From Acidiphilium acidophilum (lineage in GTDB: Bacteria > Pseudomonadota > Alphaproteobacteria > Acetobacterales > Acetobacteraceae): a DNA stretch of 64,000 bases. The stretch's first letter is position 1, and each line of letters opens with the position of its first letter. Position numbers and translations under genes: made by a program. The DNA is taken from positions 2,711,501 through 2,775,500 of the forward strand of contig NZ_JAWXYB010000018.1 of assembly GCF_033842475.1 (NCBI RefSeq). The letters run 5' to 3'. The notes under the pieces are model-generated. The model did no database searches, was not told the DNA's origin, and saw only the letters and a list, made by a program, of their open reading frames with translations. Of the stretch, positions 62,690 to 64,000 are shown in pieces.

Positions 62690-64000
62690 TGCCCGATACC
62701 ATCGTTTCCGCCCCGCACGACGCGCTCGCCACCGCCGACCGGCTGTTTCACGGCAACGATGGCCTGAGCGCGTTCGAAGCCCGCCGCACCATCGCCCCGG
62801 TGCTCGACCCCGCCGATGACGGGGAGCTATTCCTCGAATACCGCGAATCCGAAATGGTCAGCCTCGATGACGGGCGGATTCGCAACGCGAGTTTCGACAA
62901 CCGGCGCGGCTTCGGCCTGCGCTCGGTCACCGGCGAAGCCGCGATCTATGCCCATGCCGGCGAAATCACCGATGCCGCCCTGGCCCGCGCCGTCGCGACC
63001 TTGCAGGACGCGCGGCCCGATGAAGCAGGCGTCGTCGCCATGACACCGCCGAAAGCCGGCCCGGCCCTCTACACCGCCCTCAACCCGCTTGCGGAAATGC
63101 CCTTCGCCGCCCGCGCCGCCATGCTCGGCGAAATCGACGCCTATGCCCGCGGCAAGGACAGCCGGGTGGTGCAGGTCATGGCGAGCCTGTTCGGCGAATG
63201 GCAGGTGGTCGAAATCCTCCGCGCCGATGGCGTCCGCGTCGCCGACGTCCGCCCCCTCGTGGTGCTCCACGTTTCGGTCGTGATGGAACAGAATGGCCGG
63301 CGCGAATCCGGCGGTCACGGTGCCGGTGGCCGCGAAAGCTACGCCACTGTCACCGCCCCCGATTTCTGGCGCGCCGCCGTCGATGAATCGATCCGCAAAG
63401 CCACCCTCAACCTCGAAAGCATCGCCGCTCCCGCCGGTGAAATGCCCGTCGTGCTCGGCGCCGGTTGGCCCGGCATCCTGCTGCACGAAGCGATCGGCCA
63501 CGGTCTCGAAGGCGATTTCAATCGCAAGAAGACCTCGGCCTTCGCCGGGCTGATGGGCAAGCGCGTCGGCTCCAAAGGCGTCACCGTGGTCGATGACGGC
63601 ACCCTGCCCAACCGGCGCGGTTCGCTGACCGTCGATGACGAGGGCACGCCCACCAACCGCACCATCCTGATCGAGGACGGCATCCTCACCGGCTACATCC
63701 AGGACCGCCAGAACGCCCGCCTGATGGGCATGACCCCCACCGGCAACGGCCGCCGCCAATCCTACGCCCACCTGCCGATGCCGCGCATGACCAACACCAT
63801 CATGCTCGCCGGCGACGCCACCCGCGACGACATGATCCGCTCGGTCAAGCGCGGCCTCTACGCGGCGAATTTCGGCGGCGGTCAGGTCGATATCACCTCC
63901 GGCAAATTCGTCTTCTCCGCCTCCGAAGCCTACATGATCGAAGACGGGAAAATCGGCGCCCCGGTCAAGGGTGCCACCATCATCGGCAACGGCCCCGACG
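62689..64000 (+). CDS. tldD: TldD metalloprotease, 3' end outside window
   Basis: The first 437 residues of TldD, which with TldE/PmbA degrades unfolded peptides and processes some antibiotics. The HExxxH zinc motif is in GILLHEAIGHGLEGDFNRK (about residues 262-280). ESEMVSLDDGRI and GRGFGLR-like blocks form the N-terminal domain. It starts in the stop of the COX15 paralogue (TAATG) and is open at the window end. In many alphaproteobacteria tldD lies just before the cytochrome oxidase genes, so coxB may follow. Confidence 0.93.
   Translation, partial: MPDTIVSAPHDALATADRLFHGNDGLSAFEARRTIAPVLDPADDGELFLEYRESEMVSLDDGRIRNASFDNRRGFGLRSVTGEAAIYAHAGEITDAALARAVATLQDARPDEAGVVAMTPPKAGPALYTALNPLAEMPFAARAAMLGEIDAYARGKDSRVVQVMASLFGEWQVVEILRADGVRVADVRPLVVLHVSVVMEQNGRRESGGHGAGGRESYATVTAPDFWRAAVDESIRKATLNLESIAAPAGEMPVVLGAGWPGILLHEAIGHGLEGDFNRKKTSAFAGLMGKRVGSKGVTVVDDGTLPNRRGSLTVDDEGTPTNRTILIEDGILTGYIQDRQNARLMGMTPTGNGRRQSYAHLPMPRMTNTIMLAGDATRDDMIRSVKRGLYAANFGGGQVDITSGKFVFSASEAYMIEDGKIGAPVKGATIIGNGPD

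Overview
The window is GC-rich chromosomal DNA with densely packed genes, many joined by ATGA or TGATG overlaps. The gene set is that of an aerobic alphaproteobacterium: ftsEX-ydcF-plsC, aroE-coaE-dnaQ, alpha-type serC, an N-terminally zinc-ribboned DinB, ahcY, rho, and heme A synthase genes beside tldD. Together with a possible sulfite dehydrogenase, this suggests the Acetobacteraceae, perhaps an Acidiphilium-like acidophile. That placement is inference; there is no rRNA in the window.

Layout. At 1-2729 (minus) lie a TPR protein cut by the window edge, an ATP-grasp ligase and a DedA protein. An anion permease follows (2821-4077), then plsC, a DUF218 protein, ftsX and ftsE (4159-7169, minus). 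At 7260-14474 are a zinc-ribbon membrane protein, a DUF2892 protein, a dipeptidase, dnaQ/coaE/aroE, purU, a membrane GH17 glucanase and a CoA-binding protein. From 14471 to 20192 lies a two-gene RND efflux operon whose pump gene is cleanly split by an IS256-family element. An aldolase, a DsbA-like protein and dinB follow.

From 23425 to 33625 a GntR-type regulator faces a nine-gene catabolic operon: CoA-transferase, crotonase, BASS-type transporter, serine-glyoxylate-type aminotransferase, MFS symporter, GlcG-like protein, RraA-like aldolase, IlvD/Edd dehydratase and 2-hydroxyacid dehydrogenase. The set fits dehydration and retro-aldol cleavage of a sugar acid, with glyoxylate or hydroxypyruvate handling, but the substrate is unknown. 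A palindromic operator candidate overlaps its promoter. Next is a phage-shock locus: pspF divergent from pspA, two pspB-like genes, pspC, a small membrane protein and a DUF2807 protein, behind a clear sigma-54 promoter.

At 37331-44373 are an aldo/keto reductase, a PLP decarboxylase and a three-gene molybdoenzyme operon resembling SoeABC. At 44505-53119 (minus) are a DEAD-box helicase, serC-phzF-serA, ahcY with a DUF4149 gene, and rho. A tRNA-Gly(CCC) follows. Then comes a four-gene operon (methyltransferase, O-antigen-ligase-like protein, beta-propeller, sterol-desaturase-type hydroxylase), an alpha/beta hydrolase, eutBC, two tandem COX15/CtaA genes and the start of tldD.

The most notable points are the uncharacterised sugar-acid operon, the second COX15 copy that has lost its substrate-site Glu and His, the expanded psp operon with a start-codon puzzle in pspF, and a family of T-rich hairpin repeats at four gene borders. 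No CRISPR array, prophage or rRNA was seen.
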